Origin: Eubacteriales bacterium
GTDB taxonomy: Bacteria > Bacillota > Clostridia > Lachnospirales > Lachnospiraceae
DNA length: 64,000 bases
NCBI GenBank assembly: GCA_030524175.1
Contig: JAUNHC010000020.1
Span: forward strand, 1-64,000
Reading direction: 5' to 3'
Within the stretch, counting starts at the first letter, position 1. Each line of letters opens with the position of its first letter. The notes under the pieces were generated by a model. It made no database searches and was not told the DNA's origin. It saw only the letters and a program-made list of their open reading frames with translations. Both the position numbers and the translations under genes were made by a program. This document shows, piece after piece, positions 1-8,349 of the stretch.

Positions 1-238
1 GGTTTCCTACCCCTGATTCTCTTGTATCCCCCCTGGATTCTCGCGGAAGCATCTCGGATAATACTTCTATTGCCTGATTTATAGATTTATTATCAACAAA
101 ATACTTCCACCTGATCTTTTTAAATATCTTTCAAACATATATCAAGCAGGGATTTAAAATTATCGGCATTATAATTGGGTCTTACAGCTTTCACCCTATT
201 ATCCTCATTGACCTTAATAATTTTCTTTAAGACACTTC
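1..238 (-). pseudogene. Remnant of an unidentified gene, frameshifted and cut by the window edge
   Basis: On the reverse strand two protein-like stretches lie end to end in different frames. One (about 238 down to 119) reads ...KVNEDNRVKAVRPNYNAD... and stops at CLKDI. The other, open from about 127 to the window edge, reads KIRWKYFVDNKSINQ. Their composition is protein-like and they abut, so a single shift near base 120 would join them. I do not recognise the family. The surroundings are AT-rich and contain another broken gene, which fits local decay. It could equally be two unrelated open stretches. Confidence 0.28.
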
Positions 239-241
239 CCT

Positions 242-727
242 TCAAAGGTCATGTAAATTTATTATTTTGCAGCCTTTACTCTCATAATAACCCAGCATTT
301 CATCAATTTTCCTTTTATCATAGCTTGTAATACAGTCTGATAAAACATTAACTCTATAATTTGCTTTACGTAAATTGTAACAGGTTGATTTAACACAAGC
401 AACAGCATCTGCTCCTGCTATATAGAAATCGCATATTTTATTTTTATTTATAAAGTCTGCAAACTCTTCACTGCTTAATGCATTCCCTTTGTATTTTGTG
501 AAAATATTTTTTGACATTATTTTCAAATCCGAAGCTAATTCAGCCCCGCGTGTATTGGGTTTAAAAGTCCTGGTTCCCTTTGACAGATTTTCATGTCTCA
601 TATAAACAATATGAATGTCTTTTTCTGCTGCCCAATCTATGGATCTGTTTATATTATCAATTATTTCCTTGTAATTCTTTGTTATGTCATTTTGTATATC
701 TATGATTACTAATGCTTGTTTCAGCAT
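242..727 (-). CDS. Isochorismatase-family cysteine hydrolase
   Basis: Predicted cytosolic hydrolase of 161 residues in the isochorismatase/nicotinamidase fold. The family triad is visible: Asp in VIIDIQND (about residue 10), Lys in FTKYKGNA (about 78) and Cys in AVACVKST (about 115). The start at 727 is chosen because an AGGAGG box lies 6-7 bases upstream; a longer frame from 787 has no such site and adds an unlike leader. The substrate cannot be told; family members act on nicotinamide, isochorismate, ureido acids and others. It lies 70 bases downstream of the WYL regulator on the same strand, so the two may be co-transcribed. Local base composition is AT-rich. Confidence 0.8.
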   Translation of the reverse strand: MLKQALVIIDIQNDITKNYKEIIDNINRSIDWAAEKDIHIVYMRHENLSKGTRTFKPNTRGAELASDLKIMSKNIFTKYKGNALSSEEFADFINKNKICDFYIAGADAVACVKSTCYNLRKANYRVNVLSDCITSYDKRKIDEMLGYYESKGCKIINLHDL

Positions 728-797
728 AGCGGCTCCTCCTGATAATGTGATTTGTTTACCGCTATTATAGCTGAACATTAACGACAACAGTATGTCA

Positions 798-1721
798 CTA
801 ATCTCTGTAAAGATTTTGAATCTGCAAAGTTTTTTCTTTTATTTTATCAATAATCTCACGGGGTTCCAGCACCTCAACTGAATCCCCCAATCCCAGGAGC
901 ATAGAGAACCATATTCGCTCATTTTCTATTACGTAAGTATCCATAACAAAATCACCGTTCTCACGTTCCTCCACGATTTTTCCTTTCATATATTCCATAA
1001 CAGGAACCCGTGCTTCCGCTTTACACAGTAATTTCATGGGAATATACCGGCGGGTATCATTGCTCCATTGTTTTTCCAGCAGCTCCGGGACATTTCCATG
1101 TTCATAGTTTATGGGTTTATCTGTAACAATTAAATCATTTAATCGGTTAAGCTTAAAGAGACGGTAATCATTTTTACAGGTACAATATGCCAGCAGATAC
1201 CAGGCATACCAGCGGTAATTTAATGCCAGCGGTTCAACCGCTCTATGGCTTTTCTGTCCTGTGCTGTCTGTATAGTCAAACTCAACTATGCTTTTATTAT
1301 GGATTGCTTCTTCAATCTCGCGTACAAATCCAGGGATATTCTTACCCTCACTTACAACACCAAAGTCAATAAATACCCGCTGTTCCTCATCTTTGTAATG
1401 CCCTGCAGTCAACAATTTTTCCAGAGTTGTATTGATTTTTTTATTGTCATAAGCGGAACACATACCTTTTAGTGCAGTGATGATAAAAAGATAATCTTCC
1501 ATCGTGGTTATCTGCTTATTCAACTTGAAAGTGTCAAGTATTTCATATCCGCCTGATGCTCCGGTCGATGAGGATACAGGTATCCCGGCAATGGAGAGAG
1601 TCTCCATATCACGCACGATCGTGCGGACCGACACCTCAAACCGCTCAGCAAGTTCCCTGGCCGAAACCACATTTCGATTTAACAAATACATTGTAATTCC
1701 AATAAGACGGTCAATTTTCAA
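798..1721 (-). CDS. WYL-domain transcriptional regulator (HTH_11 + WYL)
   Basis: Protein of 307 residues with an N-terminal winged helix (about 1-60, ARELAERFEVSVRTIVRDMETL as the helix-turn-helix) and a WYL domain from about 140 carrying the signature RWYAWYLLAY. The family comprises DNA-binding regulators, several of which respond to nucleotide or nucleic-acid ligands. The start is TTG at 1721, with a GGTGAT-like site just upstream; no better ATG precedes the helix-turn-helix. It is divergent from the alcohol dehydrogenase gene at 1972 and upstream of the cysteine hydrolase, so either may be its target. The ligand is unknown. Confidence 0.85.
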   Translation of the reverse strand: MKIDRLIGITMYLLNRNVVSARELAERFEVSVRTIVRDMETLSIAGIPVSSSTGASGGYEILDTFKLNKQITTMEDYLFIITALKGMCSAYDNKKINTTLEKLLTAGHYKDEEQRVFIDFGVVSEGKNIPGFVREIEEAIHNKSIVEFDYTDSTGQKSHRAVEPLALNYRWYAWYLLAYCTCKNDYRLFKLNRLNDLIVTDKPINYEHGNVPELLEKQWSNDTRRYIPMKLLCKAEARVPVMEYMKGKIVEERENGDFVMDTYVIENERIWFSMLLGLGDSVEVLEPREIIDKIKEKTLQIQNLYRD

Positions 1722-1905
1722 GTATGATCACCCGCTTTCTTTCTTATTTCTTTTTCATGGCATTAGTTCCGGAAAAAACAGAACATGCACAGCCAAGTTC
1801 AGTTTACTATATTTAAGGTTAGGCGTCTATCACATGAGAGATTGTCTGGCCAATTTTTTCAGTTTCCAGGAAGCAGTTAGAAATCATTTCAATTATCCTC
1901 CATAA

Positions 1906-1920
1906 CTATACTCGGTATAG
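1906..1920. promoter_or_regulatory. Dyad in the divergent intergenic region, possible operator
   Basis: CTATAC-TCG-GTATAG is a perfect 6-bp inverted repeat with a 3-base spacer. It lies about 50 bases before the alcohol dehydrogenase start and about 185 bases from the regulator start. The placement suits a regulator binding site, perhaps for the WYL protein, but a 6-bp dyad in AT-rich DNA can occur by chance. Confidence 0.35.
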
Positions 1921-1971
1921 ATTTACTTCAACTACAGATAATATTTTTAATATTGACAGGAGGTATGAACA

Positions 1972-3099
1972 ATGAAAGCTATCGTGTATGATGGATTACA
2001 GAAAGTTGAATGCAGAACCGTGGAATATCCCAGGATTGAAAAAGAAGACGACATTATAGTAAAAGTCACTTCCACTGCTATTTGCGGATCAGATTTACAT
2101 TTAGTGCATGGTTTAGTAAAAGGAATGTATGACGGATATGTATTAGGTCATGAAACAATGGGCATTGTGGAGGAAGTTGGAAAGGGAGTTAAAAATCTGA
2201 ATAAAGGCGACAGGGTTGTAATCCCTTTTCCTGTCGCATGCGGACATTGCGGATTCTGTAATAAAGGAGAATTCAGTCAGTGCGATAATTCAAATGATTA
2301 TGGGGAATCGGGCGGATTATTCGGTTATAGTAAATATCATGGAAATTATGCCGGCGGACAAGCAGAATATATACGGGTCCCCTTTGCCAATGTAGGGCCT
2401 AAAAAAGTACCGGATGAATTGACAGATGAACAGGTCTTATTTGTAACAGACGTTCTGCCAACCTCCTATTGGGGTACGGAAATAGCGAATGTAAAAGCCG
2501 GGGATACGGTTGTGGTTTTAGGCTGCGGGCCTATAGGATTGATGACAATCAAGTGGTGTATTCAAAAAGGAGCCGGCAGGATCATTGCAGTGGATAATGT
2601 AAACTATCGCTTAGAACATGCAAAAGGCTATGGAGTGGAAGCCTTAAATTTTGAAAAATATGAACAGGTAGGGGAGCATATAAAAGAGATCACACATGGA
2701 GGAGCACATTGTGTAATTGATTGTGTGGGGCTGGATGGAAAAACCTCAGTAATGGAAAAAATAGAAACTGCACTCAAATTACAGGGAGGATCAAAATCAG
2801 CTATAGAAATAGCTTCCCAATGTATCAGAAAAGCCGGTACAGTAGCTTTAGTTGGAGTATACGGCAATAAATATAATAATTTTCCCCTTGGGAACTTCTT
2901 TTCCAAGAATATCACCTTAAAAATGGGACAATGCCCTGCCACCAGATACGTTGATCTGATGTTACAAAAAATCCAAAAAGGTGAATTTGACGCAACAGAT
3001 ATCATAACCCATAAGCTTTCTTTAGAAGAAGGCAGCCATGCTTATAGTATTTTTGATAAAAAGGAAGATAACTGTATTAAAGTAATATTAAAACCGTAA
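1972..3099 (+). CDS. Zinc-dependent alcohol dehydrogenase (medium-chain family)
   Basis: NAD(P)-dependent medium-chain dehydrogenase of 375 residues. It has the catalytic zinc ligands (Cys in AICGSDLH near residue 38, His-Glu in GHET near 61), the four-cysteine structural zinc loop CGHCGFCNKGEFSQCD (about 91-106), and the Rossmann motif VVLGCGPIGL near 185. The segment near 270 (SKSAIEIASQCIRKAG) fits the subgroup often annotated as glutathione-dependent formaldehyde dehydrogenase-like; the substrate is not determinable here. The start has a strong AGGAGG site. It is monocistronic and divergent from the WYL regulator. Confidence 0.88.
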   Translation: MKAIVYDGLQKVECRTVEYPRIEKEDDIIVKVTSTAICGSDLHLVHGLVKGMYDGYVLGHETMGIVEEVGKGVKNLNKGDRVVIPFPVACGHCGFCNKGEFSQCDNSNDYGESGGLFGYSKYHGNYAGGQAEYIRVPFANVGPKKVPDELTDEQVLFVTDVLPTSYWGTEIANVKAGDTVVVLGCGPIGLMTIKWCIQKGAGRIIAVDNVNYRLEHAKGYGVEALNFEKYEQVGEHIKEITHGGAHCVIDCVGLDGKTSVMEKIETALKLQGGSKSAIEIASQCIRKAGTVALVGVYGNKYNNFPLGNFFSKNITLKMGQCPATRYVDLMLQKIQKGEFDATDIITHKLSLEEGSHAYSIFDKKEDNCIKVILKP

Positions 3100-3225
3100 G
3101 GTGATGAGCCATTACGGAAGATTCATGGAACTTTTGGGATGCCCTGGGCGTTTCTTAAGGAGAGCGTAAATACGTATCTTCTATGAATCGGAATTGCTTT
3201 AAAAGTCCGCACTCCCATTTGTAAA

Positions 3226-3258
3226 AGCCAATCTTCAAATATTTAATGGAGATTGGCT
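3226..3258 (-). terminator. Hairpin terminator at the end of the exporter remnant
   Basis: A 9-bp perfect stem, AGCCAATCT / AGATTGGCT, with a 15-base loop. On the reverse strand it is followed by TTTTA, so it suits the reverse-strand remnant. It may also slow forward transcription from the dehydrogenase, about 130 bases away. Confidence 0.55.
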
Positions 3259-3726
3259 ATTTGTATTAGTTTCCGCACCTTGGTTTCAAACACCTCCCTT
3301 GTTACAGGCAATTCCTCCGACTTCATACACAAAAATATCTCATTTAATTTCTCCATTTGTGGAGAAGGTATATTAAGCTCAACAACGTAATCCATCATAT
3401 ACAGCATATAATCGGCAATGATTTTTGCCTGCTCAAACCATCACCAAGATAAAAACAAAGATACCATATGCCACCCATTCATTGCTGATATGGAAGAACA
3501 AAACTCCGGCAAGAAGTATCGTAAGCAAAGGTGTGGACTGACTGTACAAAGAGAGCCTTATTGTTTCCCACTTTGTCGTTACAACCGTCAGTAATGTAAT
3601 GGTACCTGCCGATATCGCATAGTCCAGATGAAAAGTTTTAGCCATAAAGATAGCCATACTGCTCCCTACTGCAATCTTTACTGCTTTCAGCAGTTTTTTC
3701 CTACTATTTAGCTTTTTATTCACCAT
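3243..3726 (-). pseudogene. Aromatic-acid-exporter-like membrane protein, internally deleted
   Basis: The first 97 codons (from ATG at 3726, with GGAG upstream) encode an N-terminal membrane region typical of the aromatic acid exporter (ArAE/FUSC-like) family: VKIAVGSSMAIFMAKTFHLDYA followed by further hydrophobic helices. After FILVMV the frame stops at TGA. In the next frame, directly after, 63 codons read FEQAKIIADYMLYMMDYVVE and end in VRKLIQIANLH, which resembles the family's C-terminal tail. Family members are about 300 residues or more, so roughly half is missing together with a frame change. I infer an internal deletion; product function is probably lost. Confidence 0.65.
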
Positions 3727-3738
3727 TCTATGTCTCCA

Positions 3739-3866
3739 TTAGTCAAGACCACCGGCTTAGCCGGTGGTCTTGACTAATACTGTTTACAAAATCTTTATAT
3801 TCCAACGTATGGATTATGTCATTCATAACGTCCCTTTCTAATTCTGCCACCAACGGTGGCAGAATT
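3739..3866. mobile_element. Two-hairpin remnant, possibly IS200/IS605-type ends
   Basis: A 39-base palindrome (3739-3777, 19-bp perfect arms around a single T) and a second hairpin (3840-3866, AATTCTGCCACC / GGTGGCAGAATT, loop AAC) bracket about 60 bases. The reverse strand between them has an AAAGGG site and a start MNDIIHTLEYK that runs into the big palindrome and stops. Strong GC-rich hairpins at both ends are the style of IS200/IS605-type single-strand transposons and their small derivatives. No transposase is present. Alternatively these are simply two terminators: the first lies just before the exporter remnant, the second just after the 3875-4144 gene. Confidence 0.4.
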
Positions 3867-3874
3867 TAAACTAT

Positions 3875-4144
3875 CTATTCATCCCACATTTCTCGATAAT
3901 ACAAAATATAGTCGTGTACTAATCCTGGATGTTTTAAATATAGCCCTCTGCATACCCGTTTAAACAGTAATAACATTTCGTCAAATTGACAAAAATCCAA
4001 CATTCCGTCCAAAATACATGCTATTTCCTGCTCATCTGTAATCTTTTCATCTAAAATATCATTGACTATATTTGTATATTGCAAAACTGCCACATTAGAC
4101 AGAGTCTTTAATTGCTCTGCCATCTTCATAATTTCTTTAGCCAT
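3875..4144 (-). CDS. Small hypothetical protein, 89 residues
   Basis: Acidic, soluble, probably all-helical protein (MAKEIMKMAEQLKTL ... YYREMWDE) with no signal peptide, membrane segment or motif that I recognise. Its composition is protein-like throughout. The start region is odd: 24 bases upstream lies a near-copy of the first codons (ATGGCTAAAGGAATCATTGG), giving a seven-codon frame MAKGIIG whose TGA sits directly before the real ATG. No strong ribosome site is visible, so initiation may rely on that upstream mini-frame. It could be a plasmid- or element-derived cargo gene beside the hairpin pair. Confidence 0.5.
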   Translation of the reverse strand: MAKEIMKMAEQLKTLSNVAVLQYTNIVNDILDEKITDEQEIACILDGMLDFCQFDEMLLLFKRVCRGLYLKHPGLVHDYILYYREMWDE

Positions 4145-4539
4145 TCATCCAATGATTCCTTTAGCCATTTTTAATCTATTATTACAGATTTATCTTTGTT
4201 CATACGGTTCATTATACTTCACTGCTTGCAACAAGTTCAAATTTTCATTAAGTTATATTTACTATATTTATGAGAACGCGTCTATAATAGGAACCACCTT
4301 GAGTCTAAAATAAATGCCTAATAGTAGTTCTACCGAATTGTATCTATTTTTACCTGATTGTTTACCTATTGCCAAATAGTATAAAGTTATGCCAGATTGT
4401 ATATATTATCTTGCGTAACCTTCATTCTTGAACTACCCGGCGTTATCCCCGTCCCCCTATCTGCGAAAACTTATCCATCTCACTTTCCGTAAAAACACAA
4501 CCCCATTTTCCTCAAATAATCTCACAAACCCGCGTAGAA
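4145..4539. other. Intergenic, about 395 bases, no gene recognised
   Basis: AT-rich sequence with stops in all frames on both strands beyond short stretches. Apart from the duplicated start next to 4145, I see no hairpin terminator, RNA motif or remnant here. Base composition changes to the GC-richer housekeeping level at about 4440, which may mark the right edge of the accessory segment. Confidence 0.5.
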
Positions 4540-5904
4540 TCAAGCTTTTCGGGTGAGAAGCGTGACGGTTTCCACATGCACCGTCCCCCCAAACTGATCC
4601 ACCGCACACACTCTCTCCATCTCATACCCTTTCCCGCACAGATACTTCAAATCCCTTGCCAGGGTAGCGCTGTCACAGCTGACGTAGACAATCCTTTTGG
4701 GCTGCATCTGGATCATGGTTTCCAGGAGTTTCTCCTCACAGCCTTTCCGGGGAGGATCCACCACGATCACGTCTGCGTAGACCCCATTTTTGTCATACTC
4801 TTCAGGCAGAACCTCTTCTGCCTTGCCCACAAAGAACTCCACGTTTTCAATTCCGTTGATACGTGCATTTTCCCGTGCATCCCCAATTGCTGCAGGAACA
4901 ATCTCCACACCTCTCACGAATCTGGCCTGCTGTGCCAGAAAGAGGGAGATTGTCCCAATCCCGCAATAGAGATCCCACACAGTCTCCTCACCGGTAAGCT
5001 GGGCATATTCCAGTGCTTTGGCATAAAGTTTCTGCGTCTGGCGGGGATTCACCTGGTAGAACGACAAAGGAGAAATCCGATATGTCACATCTCCTATCTT
5101 ATCTGTAATATATGTCTGTCCCCAGAGGAGCCGCAGTTCGTCTCCCAGTATCACATTGGTGCGCTTCTTGTTGACGTTTACAGTAATGCTGGTAATCCCG
5201 GGGATTTCCCTGAGGGATGCAATCAGCTTTTCTTCTGCGGGAAGTTTCTTTCCGTTTAGGATCAGGCACACCATCAATTCTCCGGTAAAAAAGCCGTAGC
5301 GGATGAGGATGTGGCGCACCAGGCCTTTGCCGGTAGTTTCATCGTAAGGGTCTGCCCCATATTTTTCCATATAGGAAATAACCCGGTCCAGGACTTCTTT
5401 GTTCTGTTTTACACCCAGGGCGCAGTCTCTGTTATCTATGATCGTATGTGTTCTCCCTGCGTAAAAACCGGTGACGATTTTTCCTTCTTTATTTCTTCCT
5501 ACCGGAAATTGGGCTTTATTCCGGTAGTGGTAGGGTTCGTCCATTCCAATTATTGGCTCCATGGGAATGTGAGTGAAGCCGCCGATTCTTTCCAGATGTC
5601 CGCGGACCTTGCGTTCTTTGAAGGCAAGCTGCTGTTGGTAGCTCAGTGCCTGAAGCTGGCAGCCGCCGCACTGGCGGGCAAAGGCGCATTTGGGTTCTAC
5701 CCGGTAGGGGGATGGGGTGAGCACTTCCATCAGTCTTCCATAGCCGTAGTTTTTCTTGGCTTTGATGATTTTGACTTTTACAGTGTCTCCGATTACTGCA
5801 TCTTTCACAAAGACGGTGAAGCCATCGGCTTTGCCGATACCTTCACCGTCGATTCCACAATCTTCTATCTTTAAAGTGACTATGTCATTCTTGCGGTATT
5901 CCAT
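4540..5904 (-). CDS. rlmD: 23S rRNA (uracil-5-)-methyltransferase, RlmD/RumA family
   Basis: SAM-dependent RNA m5U methyltransferase of 454 residues. An N-terminal TRAM domain (about 1-60) is followed by iron-sulfur cluster cysteines (Cys73, Cys79, Cys82 in CAFARQCGGC, and a fourth in NRDCALG near 161). The methyltransferase core has the SAM motif DLYCGIGTISLFLA and the catalytic loop YVSCDSATLARDL with the nucleophilic cysteine near 410. The specific base is inferred from the family; paralogues RlmCD and TrmA are close alternatives. The start lies 5 bases after the yhaM-like gene, in a three-gene reverse operon. Confidence 0.88.
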   Translation of the reverse strand: MEYRKNDIVTLKIEDCGIDGEGIGKADGFTVFVKDAVIGDTVKVKIIKAKKNYGYGRLMEVLTPSPYRVEPKCAFARQCGGCQLQALSYQQQLAFKERKVRGHLERIGGFTHIPMEPIIGMDEPYHYRNKAQFPVGRNKEGKIVTGFYAGRTHTIIDNRDCALGVKQNKEVLDRVISYMEKYGADPYDETTGKGLVRHILIRYGFFTGELMVCLILNGKKLPAEEKLIASLREIPGITSITVNVNKKRTNVILGDELRLLWGQTYITDKIGDVTYRISPLSFYQVNPRQTQKLYAKALEYAQLTGEETVWDLYCGIGTISLFLAQQARFVRGVEIVPAAIGDARENARINGIENVEFFVGKAEEVLPEEYDKNGVYADVIVVDPPRKGCEEKLLETMIQMQPKRIVYVSCDSATLARDLKYLCGKGYEMERVCAVDQFGGTVHVETVTLLTRKA

Positions 5905-5909
5905 AGGGA

Positions 5910-6857
5910 TTACAGGTCTCCTGTTCTTCTGAGATTAGATTCAAATATTCTGTTGAAGCCCAGCCATTCTTTTTTGCCTTTGTCTGCGGCAAAGATTTCG
6001 GTGAGGGTCTCCATTCTGGCATCTGTATTGTCGGCTAAGTTCAGTGCAACTGCCTCTGCCAGGGCCGGTTTTTTCGGTGATCCGTATTCTAACTCTCCGT
6101 GGTGGGCCAGGATACAGTGGATCAGTTCGTGTTCCAGTTTCTCCGGGAAATCCGGTATTTCTCTTGCAAGGTCATGAATCATCTGGGCGCCTATGACAAT
6201 ATGGCCCAGGAGCTGTCCCTGATCTGTGTAATCATTCAGGGGGAAGGCTGAGAGTTCTCTTGTTTTGCCAACATCGTGAAGAAGAGCTGCTGCGATCAGC
6301 AGGTCTCTCTTAAGGATTGGGTAGGCTCCGGCCATATAATCGCAGAGACGTGCCACGCTTAAGGTATGCTCCATCAATCCGCCTATGAAGCCGTGATGTA
6401 CCGTCTTGGCGGCTGAGTGGCCTTCAAAGGACTGGAGGAATTCTTTATCTTCTTTGAACAATTTCTCCAGAAGGGCGGATAAATATGTATTCTGTACGCT
6501 GTCTACAAAGGAGACAAGCTGGCTGTACATGTAATCTGTGCTGTTCTCACTTACCGGAAGGTAGTCCGCAGGATCATATTCTCCTTCTCCTGCCTTGCGC
6601 ACCCGTTTAACATTGAGCTGCATGGCTCCGGCAAAGCTTGTGACGTCTCCCATGATTTCAATGTAATCCAGGGTGTCAAAGTCATCGATCCCCAAGGAAT
6701 TGGGATCCCAGATTTTGCCGTCCAGAACTCCTGTTTTGTCCTGGATGATGATGTTTTCGTAGGGCTTGCCGTTTTTGGTAACTGCTGCCTGTCTCTGTTT
6801 GCACAGGTAAATTCCGTTAATTCTGTCGCCTTCGTGTAATTCGTTTATAAAACGCAT
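5910..6857 (-). CDS. yhaM: 3'-5' exoribonuclease, YhaM family (OB fold + HD domain)
   Basis: Protein of 315 residues with an N-terminal OB-type nucleic-acid-binding domain (about 10-90) and an HD phosphohydrolase domain (about 155-290). The metal-binding residues are visible as HGFIGGLMEHTLSVARLC, LLHDVGK near 195 and ILAHHGE. YhaM trims RNA and DNA from the 3' end in Firmicutes. It is 5 bases upstream of rlmD and 16 bases after the HtrA-like gene, so the three are very likely one transcript. ATG start in a tightly packed context. Confidence 0.85.
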   Translation of the reverse strand: MRFINELHEGDRINGIYLCKQRQAAVTKNGKPYENIIIQDKTGVLDGKIWDPNSLGIDDFDTLDYIEIMGDVTSFAGAMQLNVKRVRKAGEGEYDPADYLPVSENSTDYMYSQLVSFVDSVQNTYLSALLEKLFKEDKEFLQSFEGHSAAKTVHHGFIGGLMEHTLSVARLCDYMAGAYPILKRDLLIAAALLHDVGKTRELSAFPLNDYTDQGQLLGHIVIGAQMIHDLAREIPDFPEKLEHELIHCILAHHGELEYGSPKKPALAEAVALNLADNTDARMETLTEIFAADKGKKEWLGFNRIFESNLRRTGDL

Positions 6858-6873
6858 GTTTTTTTCTGCCTCT

Positions 6874-8166
6874 CTATCTCTCTTCTATTGTCACTTGAAA
6901 ATCCATTTCCACATACAGGTCATCTGCGCTCTTGCGCGCAATGGTGATCGTCACCCTTTCTCCTGTTTCCAGCTTTTGGAGGCGGGTGGTATAGGACTGC
7001 ATATTTTTCAAGGTATTTCCATTGAGGGCTCTTATTATGTCCCCGTTTTGTATTCCTGCCACCATGGCAGGGGAATCACTGTCTACACTGTCTACAAATA
7101 TTCCTTTCGGTATGCCCCTGGTCACTGCCTGGGTGTCGGTGATGCTGATGCCGTGTATTCCCAGATATTTCACAGGCTCACTGTTGGACAGCATCTCTAT
7201 CAAGGGACGAAGCTGGGAAATAGACAATGCACGTATAATATTTGTGGTTTCTGCTTCCTGTTTGACGATAAAACCAATGACCTTTCCTGCTGTGTCAAGG
7301 AGGATGCCGCTGCCATCAGGACTTCCCTGCATATCTGTGGCCATCAGATTATATTCCGCATCTGAAACGGTCAGTCTTCCTGAAACAGATGTAACCATAC
7401 CGTAAACCACTGCATCCCGGTCACCTGCCGGACTTCCGATGGCGATCACAGGCTTTGCCTGAAGAAGACTGTATGAATTTCCAAGCATTGCCACGGAGAT
7501 GGAATCTCTTGTATTACTGTCAAGGCTTGACACAGGTACACGCACCACCGCTATCCCCGTATCATCGTCTGCCTTACACAACTGTGCATCAGCGGTGGTT
7601 CCGTCTGAAAATGTAACCTGAAGCCTGTTTGCTTCCCTCAGACCGTCTTCATAAGTGAGAATATACAGATTCGAATTATTTTCCAAAAAAATAATTCCCT
7701 CGGAACTGCCGCATCTAAGGAAGGAATTATCCAGAAGATTCGCATCTCCTGTGATACCTGAAACTGTCACCAGGGCTTTTCTCGGTTCCTCGGACACCTT
7801 CAGTACCTCACTGTATATTTCTTCATAGTCGTCCAACGGCGTCAAAGATGCAGCCGTATCCTGCAAAGCAGGTGTGGCTGCAGGCTCTGCCTGGCCCGTG
7901 GGGGCTGCTGCCTGATTCATCTCGGGCGGAGGTGTGGTCAGCTTCACATCCCCCTGCTGTCCTGCCTCTGTTCCGAAGCGCTGTAAAAGAGCCGGTGCCG
8001 TACTTGCAATAGCTGCAGCCGCACAGATTCCGAAGAGTACGCCGCCTCCGATAATAGCTGCAATTCTGCCCGCCAGGGCACGTTTATCCACCGGCTTTCT
8101 CTTTATGGTTTCTTTTATGAAATGGTAGTCTTGTTCATCTGGTCTTTTGTCCATGCCATCTCCCAT
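6874..8166 (-). CDS. HtrA-like membrane protein with PDZ domain, catalytic triad lost
   Basis: Protein of 430 residues: a short cytoplasmic N-terminus, one membrane helix (about 30-55, AAIIGGGVLFGICAAAAIAS), a Pro/Thr/Ala-rich linker, a trypsin-like domain (about 130-315) and a PDZ domain (about 325-425). The fold of S1C proteases is recognisable (LQVTFSDGTTADAQL, VIAIGSPAGD). But the His segment ILTNxHVV is ILTYEDGL, the Asp segment TDLAV is TGIAV, and the Ser segment GNSGG is SPDGSG, so all three catalytic residues appear replaced. A scaffold or sensing role outside the membrane is my inference. A second in-frame ATG five codons in is an alternative start. Confidence 0.8.
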   Translation of the reverse strand: MGDGMDKRPDEQDYHFIKETIKRKPVDKRALAGRIAAIIGGGVLFGICAAAAIASTAPALLQRFGTEAGQQGDVKLTTPPPEMNQAAAPTGQAEPAATPALQDTAASLTPLDDYEEIYSEVLKVSEEPRKALVTVSGITGDANLLDNSFLRCGSSEGIIFLENNSNLYILTYEDGLREANRLQVTFSDGTTADAQLCKADDDTGIAVVRVPVSSLDSNTRDSISVAMLGNSYSLLQAKPVIAIGSPAGDRDAVVYGMVTSVSGRLTVSDAEYNLMATDMQGSPDGSGILLDTAGKVIGFIVKQEAETTNIIRALSISQLRPLIEMLSNSEPVKYLGIHGISITDTQAVTRGIPKGIFVDSVDSDSPAMVAGIQNGDIIRALNGNTLKNMQSYTTRLQKLETGERVTITIARKSADDLYVEMDFQVTIEER

Positions 8167-8349
8167 AACACTTCTCCCATACTTTGCTATAACAAACTGA
8201 TAGTCTGGAAACTATTCTACCAAACACTTATGAACTTTTTATGAATAAAAAGGCATTTTTTCCTTTTCATTACCGCCAAAATATTGTAGAATGGAAACTA
8301 GGAAATTATGACCATTTTGAATTACTTGTAAATAACTACAGGAGATATT

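Noticed and set aside
1504-1905. Plus-strand open frame opposite the WYL regulator
   Set aside because: It overlaps a well-supported gene on the other strand and has no recognisable domain. It is a shadow frame.
5311-5874. Long plus-strand frames opposite rlmD, groEL and purH
   Set aside because: They lie wholly within conserved genes of the other strand, lack ribosome sites and have no family features.
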